A stretch of 64,000 nucleotides of DNA, taken from the NCBI RefSeq assembly GCF_029894125.1, contig NZ_JARXYZ010000015.1, forward strand, positions 1-64,000, written 5' to 3'. The position numbers and the translations under genes are program-made. This DNA is from Kitasatospora sp. MAA19 (lineage in GTDB: Bacteria > Actinomycetota > Actinomycetes > Streptomycetales > Streptomycetaceae). Below the pieces are notes generated by a model, which made no database searches, was not told where the DNA came from, and saw only the letters and a list, made by a program, of their open reading frames with translations. Positions 25,773 to 34,892 of the stretch are shown here, piece by piece. Position 1 is the first letter of the stretch. Each line of letters begins with the position of its first letter.

Positions 25773-26969
25773 ATGACCACCGCCGAAACCCTCGCGCCCC
25801 CGGCCGCCCCCGGCAGTCCGCCCCGCTGGGCGCCGATCGTCGCCGTCGCCCTCGCCACCTTCACCGTGGTCTCCTCCGAGATGATGCCGGTGGGACTGCT
25901 GACGCCCATCTCGAAGACCCTCGCCGTCTCCGACGGCGTCACCGGGCTCTCCCTGACGATCACCGGGATCCTCGCCGCGGTCCTCTCCCCCTTCGTGCCG
26001 GCGCTCATCGGCCTCCGGGACCGCAAGGGCGTGCTGATCGCCTTCCTGCTGCTGCTGTCCCTGGCGAACGCGCTCACCGCACTCGCGCCCAACTACCCCG
26101 TCCTGGCCGTCAGTCGGGTCCTTCTCGGCCTGGCGATGGGCATCGTGTGGGGCATCACCGCCGGGCTGGGCCCCCGGCTCGCCGACGGACCGCGCATCGC
26201 GCTCGCCACCACGCTGATCTTCTCCGGTGTCTCCATCGCCTCGGTGCTCGGCGTCCCGCTCGGCACCTACCTCGCGGCCCTGCTCGGCTGGCGCTCCGCG
26301 TTCTGGACCCTCGCCCTGCTCGGCGCGGTCTCCGCCGCCGTCCTCGCCCGCACGCTCCCCGCCCTCCCGGTCCACGAGCGGGGCCGGCTCGACGGCATCG
26401 CCGACGCCCTGCGCAACCGGGGGGTCGCCGCCGGGCTCGCCGTCACGGCGCTCGTCGTGCTCGGCCACTTCACCGGCTACACCTACGTACGGCCGGTGCT
26501 CGAACTCGACGCGGGCCTGAGCAGCGGCGCCATCGCCGCCTGCCTGCTCGTCTACGGACTGGCCGGCGTCGCCGGGAACTTCACCCTCGGCCCGCTGGCC
26601 GGACGGCACCCGAAGGCGGCCGTGACCACCGCGCTCGCGGGCGTCGCGCTCGCCGCCGCCCTGCTGCCGTTCCTCACCGGGAGCCTCGCGGCGGTCCTGC
26701 TCGCACTCGCCGTCTGGGGAGCCTCGTACGGCGGGGTCTCGATCTCCACCCAGACCTGGGTCCGCACCGCCGACCCGGCCCGGATCGAGGCCTCGGCGGC
26801 GCTGTGGGCGGGCGTGTTCAACGCCGGCATCGCGCTCGGCTCGCTCGCCGGCGGGCTGGTCATCGACCGGGCCGGGAACCGCGCCGTGCTGCTCTCGGCC
26901 GGGCTGGTCACCGCGGTCGGGCTGCTGCTCGCCGCGATCTCCCGGCCGCGCGGCGGCCGGCTCACCTGA
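25773..26969 (+). CDS. MFS transporter (DHA1-like, sugar-efflux/drug type)
   Basis: About 398 residues from the ATG near 25773 (TTAETLAPPAAPG). An upstream in-frame ATG at 25701 lies inside an operator-like palindrome and is not preferred. There are twelve hydrophobic helices, with the motif A-like loop ALIGLRDRKGVL after helix 2 and SRVLLGLAMG in helix 4. It resembles AraJ/YdhP-type exporters. The stop overlaps the convergent LysR gene by 8 bp. The substrate is unknown. Confidence 0.87.
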   Translation: MTTAETLAPPAAPGSPPRWAPIVAVALATFTVVSSEMMPVGLLTPISKTLAVSDGVTGLSLTITGILAAVLSPFVPALIGLRDRKGVLIAFLLLLSLANALTALAPNYPVLAVSRVLLGLAMGIVWGITAGLGPRLADGPRIALATTLIFSGVSIASVLGVPLGTYLAALLGWRSAFWTLALLGAVSAAVLARTLPALPVHERGRLDGIADALRNRGVAAGLAVTALVVLGHFTGYTYVRPVLELDAGLSSGAIAACLLVYGLAGVAGNFTLGPLAGRHPKAAVTTALAGVALAAALLPFLTGSLAAVLLALAVWGASYGGVSISTQTWVRTADPARIEASAALWAGVFNAGIALGSLAGGLVIDRAGNRAVLLSAGLVTAVGLLLAAISRPRGGRLT

Positions 26970-27867
26970 CGGAGCCCGCCAGCAGCTCCACGAACCGGTC
27001 GGCCAGCGGGTGCGAGCTCCGCTCGCTCTCCACGACGAGCAGCGTCGACGGCTCCAGGTCCGGCACCGGCAGGTAGCGGATGTCGGGCCGCTGGACGTAG
27101 GCCGTGCTCGCCTCGCACAGCAGCAGCCCCCGGCGGGTGCTGGCCACCGTCGACAGCCCCTCCTGGACGGTGGCGGCGCCGGCCTGGTAGGCCAGCTCCC
27201 GCCCGTCCCGGGTCCGCCGCGGGGCGTTCGCCCGGCGCCAGTAGTCGGGGGCGGGCCCGCGCGGCTCGATCAGTGCCAGAGCGGCCAGCTCGTCCCCGGC
27301 GACGCTCGGCGCCCCGGCCAGGCGGTGCGCGGCGGACAGCGCGACGTACATCGGCTGCCGGGAGAACTCCAGCAGCACCCGCAGGCCCTCCTCCCGGCAC
27401 GGGGACAGCACGATCGCCAGGTCGATCTCACCCCGGCCCAGGTGGGAGAACGGATCTCCCCAGGACAGTTCCACCAGGTGGGCCGCCCCTTCCGGCAGGC
27501 CCGCGATCGCCCGGGCGACCGGCTCGTACACGGCGCACTGGAAGCCCAGGCGCAACGGCCGGTGCGTCGAGGCCGCCCGGGCCCGGGCGGCCTCGTACCC
27601 CGCCCGCAGCCGGTCGAAGGCGGGCACCACCTGCTCGGCCAGGGCGCGGCCCAGCTCGGTCAACTCGACCCGGCGGCTGGTCCGTCGGAACACCGGGGCG
27701 CCCACCCGGCTCTCCAGTCGCTTGATCAGCTGGGAGACCCGCCCCTGGGAGACGCCCAGCAGCTCCGCCGTCCGCCCGAAGTGCAGCTGGTGCACCAGCA
27801 CGGAGAAGCACTCCAGCTCCTGCAGCGGCAGCTCCGGCAGCACGGGGCCTGGCGTCGTCCGATCCAC
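26962..27867 (-). CDS. LysR-family transcriptional regulator
   Basis: 301 residues. The N-terminal winged HTH reads LQELECFSVLVHQLHFGRTA and LLGVSQGRVSQLIKRLESRV, followed by a substrate-binding domain (LRLGFQCAVYEPV, DLAIVLSPC). It converges on the MFS gene, the two stops overlapping, and probably controls it through the paired ATGAG/CTCAT palindromes. The inducer is unknown. The ATG at 27867 is the earliest plausible start. Confidence 0.88.
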   Translation of the reverse strand: MDRTTPGPVLPELPLQELECFSVLVHQLHFGRTAELLGVSQGRVSQLIKRLESRVGAPVFRRTSRRVELTELGRALAEQVVPAFDRLRAGYEAARARAASTHRPLRLGFQCAVYEPVARAIAGLPEGAAHLVELSWGDPFSHLGRGEIDLAIVLSPCREEGLRVLLEFSRQPMYVALSAAHRLAGAPSVAGDELAALALIEPRGPAPDYWRRANAPRRTRDGRELAYQAGAATVQEGLSTVASTRRGLLLCEASTAYVQRPDIRYLPVPDLEPSTLLVVESERSSHPLADRFVELLAGSVR

Positions 27868-27913
27868 CCCGGAAGTCTACGGTCCGCCGGCCCGCCGGCC
27901 TCAAGGCCCGCCG

Positions 27914-29176
27914 TCAGCGCGGGCGGACGGCGCAGGCCAGGGCCGCGCGCAGCTCGGCGGCCGGATCGCCCTCGTGGTACGGGCGCTCGCTCGCCTCGAT
28001 GTGGTCCAGGAACTCCTGGTACCGCAGCGCGTAGGACAGGTGGTACAGCGGCTCGACGAGTTCCAGCGCCCGCTGCGGCCGCGCGCCGGGAACGTGCTCC
28101 TGCCAGGCCCGCGACCAGACGGCGGCGAGCTGCTCCCAGCGCTCCGGCGCGAGGTAGGCGCGCGGGCGCAGCCCGTCCAGGGCGGGGTGGCCCAGGCAGG
28201 AGTCGGCGTAGTCGACGACCACCGAACGCTCGCCGTCGGAGCGCCAGTTGCCCGGGTGGAAGTCGCCGTGCACCAGCGTCTGCGGGAGTCCGCAGCTTTC
28301 CAACTCTTCCAGCAGCGACGGGAGTTCGTCGACCAGCCGACGGGCGTCGGCCAGTTCCCGCGCCGTCAGGCCGGTCGGGCCGGGGAGCCGGTCGAGCAGC
28401 GCCCGGGCCTGGGCGAGCAGGGTGCGCGGCGTCCGGTCGCGCAGCCCGGCCGCCGCCGCGCGCCCATCGGCGGCCAGTGCCGCCTGGGCGGCGACCAGCC
28501 GGGGCACCACGTCGGCGACGGTGGCGGCGGACGGGCCCCAGCAGTCCGTGCCGGGCACGTGGTCCAGCAGCAGCCGCCCGCCCGCCGGGTCGGCGGCCAG
28601 CACCGGCGGCACGAGGGCCTGGTCGACCCCGCCGAGCAGCGCGATGACCTCGCCCTCGCGGGCGTTGAAGGCGGGCGTCGTGGTCTTCAGCCAGGCGTCG
28701 CGGCCGGTGGCCGTCGGGATGCGGACGAGGCCCGAGAGGTTCCAGGTGCGGACCTGCCGTGCGGGTCCGGCCGCCGGGCGGCCCACCCGGGTGAGCTCCG
28801 CCCGCGCCCAGGCCAACGCGTCCCGCAGGCCGGCCGGGGTGGCCCAGGCGGCGCGGTGCTCGGCGGGGCCGAGCAGGGCGGCGGTGCCGGCGTCCGGCGT
28901 CCGGGCCGCCAGCGCGCCGGGCCGCTCCAGGGCCTCGGCGTGGTACCACACCTGCCCGCCGTGCCCGCCCTGCTCGCTGCGCCCCCGCACGAGCCGCACC
29001 ACCAGCACCGGCACCCCGGCGAGTTCGGACGTCCGCGCCACCACCCCGTCCACCGACGACCACCACCCGCCCGCCGCCTCGAACGGGCCCACCGGCCCGA
29101 AGTACTCGTCCCCGTGGGTGAGATGGACCGTGACGGTGCGTTCACTCGCTCGCTGCATCCGGGCAGCTTCGCCCAC
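27914..29176 (-). CDS. Phosphotransferase (APH/choline-kinase fold)
   Basis: 420 residues from a GTG at 29176; an in-frame ATG at 29158 is also plausible. The catalytic loop is LVHGDFHPGNW (HGDxxxxN) and the metal-binding region is VVDYADSCLGHP, both diagnostic of the aminoglycoside phosphotransferase/kinase superfamily. The first 150 residues form an extra N-terminal domain with many Trp and Gly (GGWWSSVDGVV, VWYHAEAL). The substrate is not predictable; many such genes in this group are not resistance determinants. Confidence 0.83.
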   Translation of the reverse strand: MGEAARMQRASERTVTVHLTHGDEYFGPVGPFEAAGGWWSSVDGVVARTSELAGVPVLVVRLVRGRSEQGGHGGQVWYHAEALERPGALAARTPDAGTAALLGPAEHRAAWATPAGLRDALAWARAELTRVGRPAAGPARQVRTWNLSGLVRIPTATGRDAWLKTTTPAFNAREGEVIALLGGVDQALVPPVLAADPAGGRLLLDHVPGTDCWGPSAATVADVVPRLVAAQAALAADGRAAAAGLRDRTPRTLLAQARALLDRLPGPTGLTARELADARRLVDELPSLLEELESCGLPQTLVHGDFHPGNWRSDGERSVVVDYADSCLGHPALDGLRPRAYLAPERWEQLAAVWSRAWQEHVPGARPQRALELVEPLYHLSYALRYQEFLDHIEASERPYHEGDPAAELRAALACAVRPR

Positions 29177-29232
29177 GCCGCCCGGGTGCGCGAGCGAATA
29201 TCCGGCGGCCGAGGGGGGCGTGGCGGCGGGCC

Positions 29233-30090
29233 CTACGGGATCGCCACCGCCGCGCCGGACACCCGCACCCGGGGGTCCTCCGCCCGCAGCTCGACCCGCA
29301 GCACGCCCGGGCGGCCCAGGTCCTCGCCCTGGTGGAGGGTCAGCACCGCCGGGGCCGTCACCGCGCCCTGGTCCCGCAGGTAGGCGCCGAAGGCGGCGGC
29401 CGCGGCGCCGGTGGCGGGGTCCTCGACGACGCCGCCGACCGGGAAGGGGTCGCGGACGTGGAAGACGTGGGCGCTCTCGCGCCAGACCAGCTGGAGGGTC
29501 ACCAGGTCGCGGGCGCGCATGTAGGCGGCGAGGCCGTCGAAGTCGTAGGCGAGGCGGGCCAGGCGGTCGCGGGTGGCGGCGGCGAGCACGAGGTGGCGGG
29601 CGCCGGCGTAGGCGACCCGGGGCGGCAGCGTCGGGTCGAGGTCGGTGCGGGCCCAGCCGAGCAGCGCGAGGGCCTCGTCGACGTCGGCCGCGGTCACGTC
29701 CGCCACCCGGGGCTCGACGCTGGTGAGGGTGGCGCGCAGCACGCCGTCCGCGTCCTGGTCGACCTGGACGGGGACCTCGCCCGCCGCCGTCGTGAAGACG
29801 TAGCGCCCGGGGCCGGTGCGCCCGGCGAGGGCGACGGCGGCGGCGACCGTCGCGTGGCCGCAGAACGGCACCTCGGTGAGCGGGCTGAAGTACCGGACGT
29901 GGTGGGCGCCTTCGGTCCGGCCCGCGGTCAGGAAGGCCGTCTCGGAGTAGCCGAGCCCGGCGGCGATGGCGAGCATCCGTTCGTCGGTCAGTCCGGTGGC
30001 GTCGAGCACCACCCCGGCCGGGTTGCCGCCCTCGGGGCGGGTGGTGAAGGCGGCGTAGCGCAGGATGCGGGGCGAGGCGTCGTCGGTCAT
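29233..30090 (-). CDS. PhzF-family epimerase/isomerase
   Basis: 285 residues from ATG 30090. PhzF/diaminopimelate-epimerase-like motifs are present: RYAAFTTRPEGGNPAGVVLD at the N-terminus, GYSETAFL (catalytic Glu region), FCGHATVAAA and EDPATGAAAAAFGAYL near the C-terminus. The family catalyses isomerisations and is not necessarily linked to phenazine. No other phenazine genes are present, so a housekeeping or unknown role is likely. Longer upstream frames are shadows. Confidence 0.9.
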   Translation of the reverse strand: MTDDASPRILRYAAFTTRPEGGNPAGVVLDATGLTDERMLAIAAGLGYSETAFLTAGRTEGAHHVRYFSPLTEVPFCGHATVAAAVALAGRTGPGRYVFTTAAGEVPVQVDQDADGVLRATLTSVEPRVADVTAADVDEALALLGWARTDLDPTLPPRVAYAGARHLVLAAATRDRLARLAYDFDGLAAYMRARDLVTLQLVWRESAHVFHVRDPFPVGGVVEDPATGAAAAAFGAYLRDQGAVTAPAVLTLHQGEDLGRPGVLRVELRAEDPRVRVSGAAVAIP

Positions 30091-30184
30091 GCCCGGACGA
30101 ACGCGTTCCGCTCCGCCGCTGTTCCCGGTCACCGCACCAGGGTCACCGCAGCACGGCCACCACAGCACGGCCAGCGCGGCGTGA

Positions 30185-31282
30185 TCACCGCAGCACCGCC
30201 TCCAGGAGGTCCGAGCCGAGCCGGGCGCTGCCGGCGAGGTCGAGCTGGTAGAGCATGTACCGCCCGCGCCGCTGGGTGGTGAGCAGCCCCGCCTTGCGCA
30301 GCACGGCCAGGTGCCGGGACACCTCGGGGGCGCTGAGCATCCAGGCGGCGGCGAGTTCGCCGGTGGTGTGCGGCCCGCGCGCCATGGTGCGGGCGAGGCG
30401 CAGCCGGACGGGGTGGGCGAGGGCTTCGAGCCGCTGCTGGACGAGGGCGAGCGAGACCGGTTCGGGCAGGCCCGCCTCGGCCACGGGGTACTGGAGGACG
30501 GGCCGCCAGCCGGGGGCGTGCACCACGAGCAGGTGGGGTCGGCCGAAGGCGGTCGGGATGAAGGTGACTCCCCCGCTGTCGGTGCCGCTGGTGGAGTTGT
30601 CCTGGAGTTTGTCGATGACGATCCGCCGCCGCCCGTCCGCGCCCTGGTCGAGGGTGACGGAGGGTGAGATCGCGGCCAGCGCCTCGCCGGGGCCGCGCCG
30701 GGCGAGCAGGTCGGCCTTGTGCCGGGCGTCGGCGGCGAGGTCGGGCAGGACGCGCTGCCAGGCGTCGGCGAAGAACGCGGACTCGCAGTCCTCCAGCATC
30801 CGCCGGACCAGGGCGCGGACGGCGGGCGGGTCGGCGAGCAGCCGGTCGGCGAAGGCGGCCTGCCGGGGGCCGCGGGCGAGGGCGAGTTCACGGGCGCGCT
30901 CGTTGGCGGCTGGGTCGGTGAGCGGCGAGGCCTGCCGGTGGGCGAGCCGGGAGGAGCCGCAGGTGGTGATCAGGGCGGCGGCGACGTACAGCTCGTCGTC
31001 GATCCGGTCGACGGCGTCGAGTTCGGCCCTGAGGGTGGCGCCGGGAAGCCCTGGGACGAGGAAGTCGGCGCGGGAGGAGCGCCACAGGAAGTCGGCCTCC
31101 AGCAGCCGTTCGGACAGCTCGGGCGGGACGGCCGCGGTGGTGCTGGACGCCCAGCCGTGCAGCGCGGGGTGGTGCGCGGGCTCGGCGAGGACGTGCAGCA
31201 TCGCGTTCAGCTCGCCGAGCGGGGACGGCGTGAAGAGCAGGCGCTCGTCGGGCAGGGCGGTGATGTCGATGGTCACGCTCAC
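30185..31282 (-). CDS. ArsR-family regulator with N-terminal DUF5937-like domain
   Basis: 365 residues from GTG 31282 (SVTIDITALPDERLLFTPSP). The C-terminal 90 residues form an ArsR winged helix (LEALAHPVRLRLARTMARGP, ELAAAWMLSAPEVSRHLAVL, RRGRYMLYQLD). The N-terminal domain is of the uncharacterised DUF5937 type that usually accompanies it. It diverges from an MFS exporter with a perfect 8-bp dyad between them, the classic layout of a self-regulating repressor and its efflux target. No metal-binding Cys cluster is visible. Confidence 0.87.
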   Translation of the reverse strand: MSVTIDITALPDERLLFTPSPLGELNAMLHVLAEPAHHPALHGWASSTTAAVPPELSERLLEADFLWRSSRADFLVPGLPGATLRAELDAVDRIDDELYVAAALITTCGSSRLAHRQASPLTDPAANERARELALARGPRQAAFADRLLADPPAVRALVRRMLEDCESAFFADAWQRVLPDLAADARHKADLLARRGPGEALAAISPSVTLDQGADGRRRIVIDKLQDNSTSGTDSGGVTFIPTAFGRPHLLVVHAPGWRPVLQYPVAEAGLPEPVSLALVQQRLEALAHPVRLRLARTMARGPHTTGELAAAWMLSAPEVSRHLAVLRKAGLLTTQRRGRYMLYQLDLAGSARLGSDLLEAVLR

Positions 31283-31322
31283 GGCCCCGATCCTGCCACC
31301 CGGCCCGAGCACGGCCGGCGTC

Positions 31323-31343
31323 GATTGACGCGAACCGTCAATC
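31323..31343. promoter_or_regulatory. Operator dyad between ArsR-type regulator and MFS gene
   Basis: GATTGACG-cgaac-CGTCAATC is a perfect 8-bp inverted repeat almost midway in the 101-bp divergent gap, about 40 bp from each start. It is AT-richer than its surroundings, as expected of an ArsR-family binding site. Confidence 0.75.
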
Positions 31344-31383
31344 CGCGTGCCCGGCGGCCGCCGGGCGGCGGACGGTACCGGCC

Positions 31384-32682
31384 ATGAGCCTGATCCAGGA
31401 GAAGTCCGTCCACGACCACGCCGCCGTACGGGCCGGTGAACCGCCCGCCCCGCCGGTCGGGGCCGGTCGCCGGGGCCCGTCCGCGCTGCTGAGCCTGCTG
31501 ACTGCCGCGGGCGGGCCCCGCTACGCGGTCGCGCTGGCGGTGGACGCGGTGGGCGGCGGCATGCTGCGTCCGTTCCTGTTGCTGTACGGCGTCGGGGTGC
31601 TGCACCTGGGCGCGGGCGCGGCCGGGCTGGCGATGTCGGCGGGGATGGTCGCCGGCCTCCTGGTGGTGCCGCTGACCGGCCGCTGGATCGACCGCGGTGC
31701 CCGGACCCTGCCCGCCGCGGCGACGCTGGTGCTGCGGGCGGCGGGTGCGCTGACGCTGCCGGCCGCGAACGGCCTGGCCTGGTTCACCGTGGCGGCGGTG
31801 CTGTTCGGGATGGGCAGCCAGTCCTGGCCGACCACCCACGCCGCGGTGGTGTCCACGCTGACCGAGGGGCGGCTGCGGGACGCCGCGCTCGCCGCCGGGC
31901 GGTCGCTGCGCAACGCCGGGCTGGGCGCGGGCGCGCTGCTGGCCACCCTGGCGGTGACCGGCGGGGCGGGCGCGGTCCGGGCGCTGGCCTGGGTGACGGG
32001 CGCGGCCTGCCTGGTCGCCGCCGCCCTGGTGCTGTCGCTGCGGGTGCGGGCCCCGCAGGCCGTCACCGACCGTGCGGCTCGTCCGCAGGAGGCGGGCGAG
32101 CCGCTGCGGCGGATCAGCCTGCTGGGTCTCGCCAACCTGCCGTACGCGTTCTGCTTCGACGTGCTGGAGGTGGCGCTGCCAGCGCTGCTGGTGCTGCACC
32201 TGCACGCCTCGCCGGCCTGGTCCTCGGGGGTGTTCGTGGGCAACACGGTGCTGGTGATCGCCCTCCAGCTGGCCCTGGTGCTGCGGCTGGCGGGCCGGTC
32301 GCGGCGGTCCGTGCTGGCGGCCTCGGGGGTGGTGCTGGCGCTGTCCTACCTGGGGTTCTGGGCGGCCGGGTCGCTGGGCGGGGTGCCGGGGGCGGCGGGC
32401 GTCGCGGTGGTCTCGGTGCTGTACACGCTGGGCGAGATCCTCTACACCGGCTCGGGCACGGCCCTGGTCGCGGCGGTCGCCCCGCCGCACCTGCTGGGGC
32501 GGGCCCTGGCGCGCTGGGAGGTGTCGTCGGGCGTGGGCCGGGCGGCGGCGCCGGCGGTGCTGACGGCGCTGCTGGCGGTCGGCCCCGGGCTGCTGTGGCC
32601 GGTGCTCGCCGGCGCCACGCTGCTGGGGGCGCTGGCGGTGCTCCGGCTGGGGCCCGTCCGCACGCCCCCGCCTGCGCGGTGA
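31384..32682 (+). CDS. MFS transporter controlled by the divergent ArsR-type regulator
   Basis: 432 residues. A 45-residue hydrophilic N-terminus precedes about twelve hydrophobic helices (for example YAVALAVDAVGGGMLRPFLL, LAMSAGMVAGLLVVPLTGRW). A motif A-like loop, GRWIDRGARTLP, follows helix 2. The start at 31384 lies 40 nt after the operator dyad. It is probably an efflux pump for a hydrophobic small molecule; the substrate is unknown. Confidence 0.88.
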   Translation: MSLIQEKSVHDHAAVRAGEPPAPPVGAGRRGPSALLSLLTAAGGPRYAVALAVDAVGGGMLRPFLLLYGVGVLHLGAGAAGLAMSAGMVAGLLVVPLTGRWIDRGARTLPAAATLVLRAAGALTLPAANGLAWFTVAAVLFGMGSQSWPTTHAAVVSTLTEGRLRDAALAAGRSLRNAGLGAGALLATLAVTGGAGAVRALAWVTGAACLVAAALVLSLRVRAPQAVTDRAARPQEAGEPLRRISLLGLANLPYAFCFDVLEVALPALLVLHLHASPAWSSGVFVGNTVLVIALQLALVLRLAGRSRRSVLAASGVVLALSYLGFWAAGSLGGVPGAAGVAVVSVLYTLGEILYTGSGTALVAAVAPPHLLGRALARWEVSSGVGRAAAPAVLTALLAVGPGLLWPVLAGATLLGALAVLRLGPVRTPPPAR

Positions 32683-32745
32683 CCCGCCCTCGACGCCGAG
32701 GGCGGGCACCCCGCTGTCTCATGCCCCCGCCTGCGCGGTGACCCG
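32664..32745. repeat. 23-bp direct repeat flanking the MFS terminator
   Basis: gcccccgcctgcgcggtgac plus ccg occurs at 32664-32686, spanning the MFS stop, and again at 32723-32745. The start-to-start distance is 59 bp. It suggests a small tandem duplication. Confidence 0.8.
32683..32706 (+). terminator. Terminator hairpin after MFS gene
   Basis: CCCGCCCTCG-ACGC-CGAGGGCGGG is a perfect 10-bp stem beginning at the base after the TGA. It lies between the two copies of the 23-bp repeat. Confidence 0.75.
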
Positions 32746-32760
32746 GCCGGGTGCGATGGC

Positions 32761-33339
32761 ATGATCGTCCGCATGGCGCTCACCCCCTTCCAGCAGCAGC
32801 TTCGCGACCGGGTCCTCAATGCCGAGGTGACGGCCCCGCCGGAGCCCTGGCGGCCCGTGGGCCGGGGGATGGTCCCGGTCGGCGGGCTGCTCGGCATCGG
32901 TTTCGCCACCGACCCGGGCACCGGCCACGACCTGGTGCTGGTGGTCTCCAGCAGCGGGCACGGCCTGTTCGACGCGGTCACCGGCGAGAAGCTGGAGCGC
33001 GAGTACGACCCGGAGGAGGACCCGGACGGCCCGGACCTCTCCTGCCCCGGCCTCGGCCCGGTCGCGGACCTCCGGATCCCGGTGGCCGGGCTGTGGGGCG
33101 GCGGCCTGCACACCAGCGCCGACGGCTGGGAGGTCGAGGTGGTCGCCCCGGAGTGGCCGCACCACCGGGTGCTGCTCATCGGCGGTGCGGCACCGGCGTG
33201 GAAGGGGACGCACGGCGAGACCTGGTGGCACGTCTTCGACTCCCGCTGGTCCACCTTCCGCGCCGCCGGCTTCTCCCCCTCCGGCCGCACCCTCGCCGTG
33301 GCCACCAGCAGCGACCTCACCCTCTGGAGCCGTGTCTAG
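32761..33339 (+). CDS. Hypothetical protein
   Basis: 192 residues from ATG 32761, or 188 from ATG 32773. The sequence has clear codon bias and strand-like segments (DLVLVVSSSGHGLFDAVTGE, WEVEVVAPEWPHHRVLLIGG). It ends in a WD-repeat-like strand set (TFRAAGFSPSGRTLAVATSS). No family is recognised. It is cytosolic by composition. The gene stands alone between the MFS gene and the MBL/SnoaL pair. Confidence 0.75.
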   Translation: MIVRMALTPFQQQLRDRVLNAEVTAPPEPWRPVGRGMVPVGGLLGIGFATDPGTGHDLVLVVSSSGHGLFDAVTGEKLEREYDPEEDPDGPDLSCPGLGPVADLRIPVAGLWGGGLHTSADGWEVEVVAPEWPHHRVLLIGGAAPAWKGTHGETWWHVFDSRWSTFRAAGFSPSGRTLAVATSSDLTLWSRV

Positions 33340-33435
33340 GGCCTTTCGAGCGTCGGGTCCCTCCGGATGCGGGCGGGGCGCCCAGCGCCGATGCTGGCCG
33401 CGAGGCGTGCCCGGCCCAGAGGAAGGAACTCCCCC

Positions 33436-34239
33436 ATGAGCGCACTCGACTTCGAGATCATCGACAGCCCCGACAGCTCGCTCAACAAGACCTCCGTGCT
33501 GGTCACCGGCCCCAAGGACGTCCTGCTGGTGGACGCCGGGTTCACCCGCTCCGACGGCCGCCGCCTGGTGGAGCGGATCCGCGCCACCGGCAAGCGGCTG
33601 ACCACCGTCTTCATCAGCCACGGCGACCCGGACTTCTACTTCGGCGCCCAGGAGGTCCAGGACGCCTTCCCGCAGGCCCGGTTCCTGGCCACCGCCGACA
33701 CCGTCGAGCACATCCAGGAGACGTACGAGGGCAAGCTCAAGGCCTGGGCCCACCTCGGCCCCGAGCTGCCCACCCGGCTGGTCCGGCCCGAGGTGATGCA
33801 CGGCGACGAGATCGTCTTCGAGGGCCACCGGTTCGAGCTGCGCGGCGCCGACTTCCACCTGCCCGACCGGCACTACCTCTGGCAGCACCACCACCACGCG
33901 GTGCTCGGCGGCGTGCTGCTCTTCGAGGGCCTGCACGTGTGGACGGCCGACACCCCCTCCTACGCCCAGCGGTCCGCCTGGATCGACCTGTTGGACGGCA
34001 TCGAGGCCCTCCAGCCGCAGTTCGTGGCGGCCGGCCACCGGATCGCCGGGACGCCCACCGACCTGACCTCCGTCCAGCAGACCCGGGACTACCTGCGCGC
34101 CTTCGAGACCGAGATCGACCGGGCCCCGGACGCGGCCGCCGCCAAGGAGGCGCTGGAACGGCGCTTCCCGGACCTGGGGCTGCGGATCGCCGTCGACATC
34201 GGCACCAAGGTCGTCCTGGGCGAAATGGCCTGGAGCTGA
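33436..34239 (+). CDS. MBL-fold protein with altered metal motif
   Basis: 267 residues; ATG at 33436 behind AAGGAA. The fold is MBL-like (SVLVTGPKDVLLVDAGF, TTVFISHGDPDFYFGAQEV, VWTADTPSY, AAGHRI), but the usual HxHxDH is SHGDPDFYFG here, so the metal site must differ from classic hydrolases. Close relatives in streptomycetes have the same change. It precedes a SnoaL-like gene by 6 nt, so the two are probably co-expressed. Function unknown. Confidence 0.82.
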   Translation: MSALDFEIIDSPDSSLNKTSVLVTGPKDVLLVDAGFTRSDGRRLVERIRATGKRLTTVFISHGDPDFYFGAQEVQDAFPQARFLATADTVEHIQETYEGKLKAWAHLGPELPTRLVRPEVMHGDEIVFEGHRFELRGADFHLPDRHYLWQHHHHAVLGGVLLFEGLHVWTADTPSYAQRSAWIDLLDGIEALQPQFVAAGHRIAGTPTDLTSVQQTRDYLRAFETEIDRAPDAAAAKEALERRFPDLGLRIAVDIGTKVVLGEMAWS

Positions 34240-34245
34240 GCCGCG

Positions 34246-34677
34246 ATGATCGAGATCCCGAGGGACACCGCCTCGTTCGCCGAGTCCGCCGCCCCCGCCG
34301 ACGTGGTGCGCCGCCAGTACCTGGCCTCGGCCCGGGGCGACCTGGCCGCGCTGCGCTCCACGCTCGCCGACGACGTCGAGTGGACCGAGATGGTCGGCTT
34401 CCCGCTGGCCGGCACCTACCGCACCCCGAAGGGCGTCACCGCCAATGTGATGGAGCGTCTGGCGGCCGAGTGGGACAACTGGACGGCGCACGACGACACC
34501 TACGTCGTCGACGGCGAGAACGTGGTCGTGCTGGCCCGCTACACGGCCGTGCACAAGGCCACTGGAAGGCCGCTCGCGGTGCGGGCCGCCCACCACTTCA
34601 CGGTGCGCGGCGGCCGGATCGTCCGCTTCGAGCAGTTCACCGACACCGCGCTGGTCAGGGAGGCCATGAACCCGTAG
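34246..34677 (+). CDS. SnoaL-like / NTF2-fold protein
   Basis: 143 residues from ATG 34246, 6 nt after the MBL gene. The NTF2-like pattern is visible: VRRQYLASARGDLAALRSTL, DVEWTEMVGFPLAGTY, FTVRGGRIVRFEQFTD. Members include polyketide cyclases, limonene epoxide hydrolase-like enzymes and many unassigned proteins. With the MBL gene it forms a small two-gene unit. The reaction is unknown. Confidence 0.87.
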   Translation: MIEIPRDTASFAESAAPADVVRRQYLASARGDLAALRSTLADDVEWTEMVGFPLAGTYRTPKGVTANVMERLAAEWDNWTAHDDTYVVDGENVVVLARYTAVHKATGRPLAVRAAHHFTVRGGRIVRFEQFTDTALVREAMNP

Positions 34678-34892
34678 CGGCCCACCTTCACCCCCAGCGG
34701 CCCACGTTCACTCGTACGGGGGAGCGTGGCGCGGCGCGCCCGGTCCGGCCTCGACACGCCACCCGGACGGCGGCAGGCTGACCCCGAGGGCCCGCCGGCA
34801 CACGCCCGCCGGGCGTCCGGACGGCGGGAGTCTCCGGAGAGCGGGAGTCCGAGGACGGGCCCTGGTTCCGGCCGGAGAGTGAGGAGTTCAGC

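Noticed and set aside
29233-30090. Phenazine cluster suggested by the PhzF-like gene
   Set aside because: No other phenazine genes; PhzF-fold proteins are widespread.
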